Assembly: GCA_024643385.1 (NCBI GenBank)
Contig: JAHEMZ010000030.1
Location: 1-32,454, forward strand
DNA: 32,454 bases
Source of the DNA: Flavobacteriaceae bacterium
GTDB lineage: Bacteria; Bacteroidota; Bacteroidia; Flavobacteriales; Flavobacteriaceae
Reading direction: 5' to 3'
Part shown: positions 31,682-32,454 of the stretch, in pieces
Numbering within the stretch: position 1 is the stretch's first letter
Layout: every line of letters begins with the position of its first letter
Made by a program: the position numbers and the translations under genes
The notes under the pieces: generated by a model
Database searches by the model: none
What the model was told of the DNA's origin: nothing
Seen by the model: only the letters and a program-made list of their open reading frames with translations

Positions 31682-32454
31682 ATGAAACCGGAATTACAAA
31701 GAAGGGTGCAACGGTATGGCTGGGATAAGGCAGCCGAGTTTTATGAAGATCACTGGCAGGCACAATTAAAGCCAGCGCATGATCTGCTTATGGAGGTTTC
31801 AAATGTACAACCGGGAGAACAGATATTAGATGTCGCCGCCGGCACAGGGTTGATTACCTTTCGTTTGAGTGAAAAAACAGGAAGCTCGGGGAATGTACTG
31901 GCGACTGACATTTCCGACGAAATGGTAAGAATCGGTAATGATTTAACGATTTCAAAAAGCCTTACCAATGTAAAATTCACCAGGATGGATGCTGAAAATC
32001 TATCTTGTGATGATCACTCCTTCGAATTGGCCACATGTGCCCTAGGCCTTATGTATCTTCCCGATCCGGATACTGCCATGAAAGAGATGTTTCGGGTGCT
32101 TAAAAAAGGAGGACGTGCGGTGGTCGCCGTTTGGGGTTCCAGAAAGAAATGTGGCTGGGCCGAACTTTTTCCTATTGTTGACGCCCGAGTGAGCTCTGAT
32201 GTTTGCCCTATGTTCTTTAATCTGGGTGAAAGTGAAGTTGTCAAATACCCATTCCAAAATGCCGGATTTAAAGATATTTATTTGCAAAAAATTGAGTCAA
32301 AACTATGCTATACCTCAGCAGAGGAGGCTTGTCAGGCTTCTTTTTTAGGAGGTCCGGTTGCGATGGCTTATGCAAGGTTTAGTGAAGAGACCAAGAAGGA
32401 GGCGCAGCAAGAATTTATAAAATCTATTGAACCTTATAAAACACCAAACGGCTA
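31682..32454 (+). CDS. class I SAM-dependent methyltransferase, 3' truncated
   Basis: The ATG at 31682 opens a frame that runs off the window after about 257 codons, so the C-terminal end is missing. It has the Rossmann methyltransferase layout: motif I ILDVAAGTGLITFRLS (about residues 48-63), the acidic ribose contact in VLATDISDEMV, then RMDAENLSCDDHSFELATCA (motifs II/III) and the FRVLKKGGRAVVAVWG turn of UbiE/COQ5-like enzymes. The target (small molecule, lipid or quinone) is open. It begins 10 bases after the OsmC gene and is probably co-transcribed with it. Confidence 0.88.
   Translation, partial: MKPELQRRVQRYGWDKAAEFYEDHWQAQLKPAHDLLMEVSNVQPGEQILDVAAGTGLITFRLSEKTGSSGNVLATDISDEMVRIGNDLTISKSLTNVKFTRMDAENLSCDDHSFELATCALGLMYLPDPDTAMKEMFRVLKKGGRAVVAVWGSRKKCGWAELFPIVDARVSSDVCPMFFNLGESEVVKYPFQNAGFKDIYLQKIESKLCYTSAEEACQASFLGGPVAMAYARFSEETKKEAQQEFIKSIEPYKTPNG

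Noticed and set aside
1..32454. tRNA, rRNA, insertion sequence, phage or integrase attachment sites
   Set aside because: No transposase or integrase motif, no terminal inverted repeats around a gene, and no cloverleaf or rRNA-like sequence was seen in the spacers.

Overview
The window is chromosomal DNA from a member of the Bacteroidota, most likely a marine Flavobacteriaceae. The evidence is two secreted proteins with Por (type IX) C-terminal sorting domains, several promoters matching the Bacteroidota -7 consensus TAnnTTTG, almost no Shine-Dalgarno sequences, A/T-rich spacers, and families typical of flavobacteria (SemiSWEET, DUF2461, BNR-repeat secreted proteins, secreted M28 and M36 peptidases). 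There are no tRNA or rRNA genes, insertion sequences, CRISPR arrays or phage genes. Coding density is high and no gene-free stretch exceeds 300 bases.

Layout. 1-408 is the end of an outer-membrane beta-barrel gene. 444-3788 (minus) is a tight operon reading OmpA-like protein, membrane-anchored helix-hairpin-helix protein, sodium:solute symporter. 3933-7539 holds small housekeeping or unknown genes (DinB-like, four-helix membrane protein, DUF2461, a 135-residue unknown) and a succinate-semialdehyde-type aldehyde dehydrogenase. 7567-11499 (minus) encodes a 1029-residue BNR/VPS10-like exported protein and a LolA-like exported protein. 11613-14987 has a hotdog acyl-CoA thioesterase, an MscS channel coupled to a DUF3817 protein, an exported VanX-like dipeptidase and a divergent short-chain dehydrogenase.

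15124-23308 is a cell-envelope and secretion block: a one-helix mini-protein, two exported unknowns (one with a glutaredoxin-like end) and two type IX secreted proteins (a 554-residue BNR protein and a 1573-residue M36 metalloprotease). 23372-26617 carries a SemiSWEET transporter, an unusual Lgt-like membrane protein fused to a beta-barrel-like domain, an SGNH hydrolase and a 52-residue two-helix protein. 26784-32454 has a GCPII-like M28 peptidase, two OsmC-family proteins surrounding two poorly known proteins, and the start of a SAM-dependent methyltransferase that runs off the end.

The strongest candidate for something undescribed is the 23875-25692 gene. One reading frame joins an Lgt-type seven-helix core (with the usual catalytic residues replaced and a Cys-rich motif), three extra helices that would bring the chain back to the periplasm, and about 245 residues that look like an outer-membrane barrel. 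An SGNH hydrolase follows directly, and the leader contains two inverted repeats. Domain names come from motif recognition by eye; no database search was possible.
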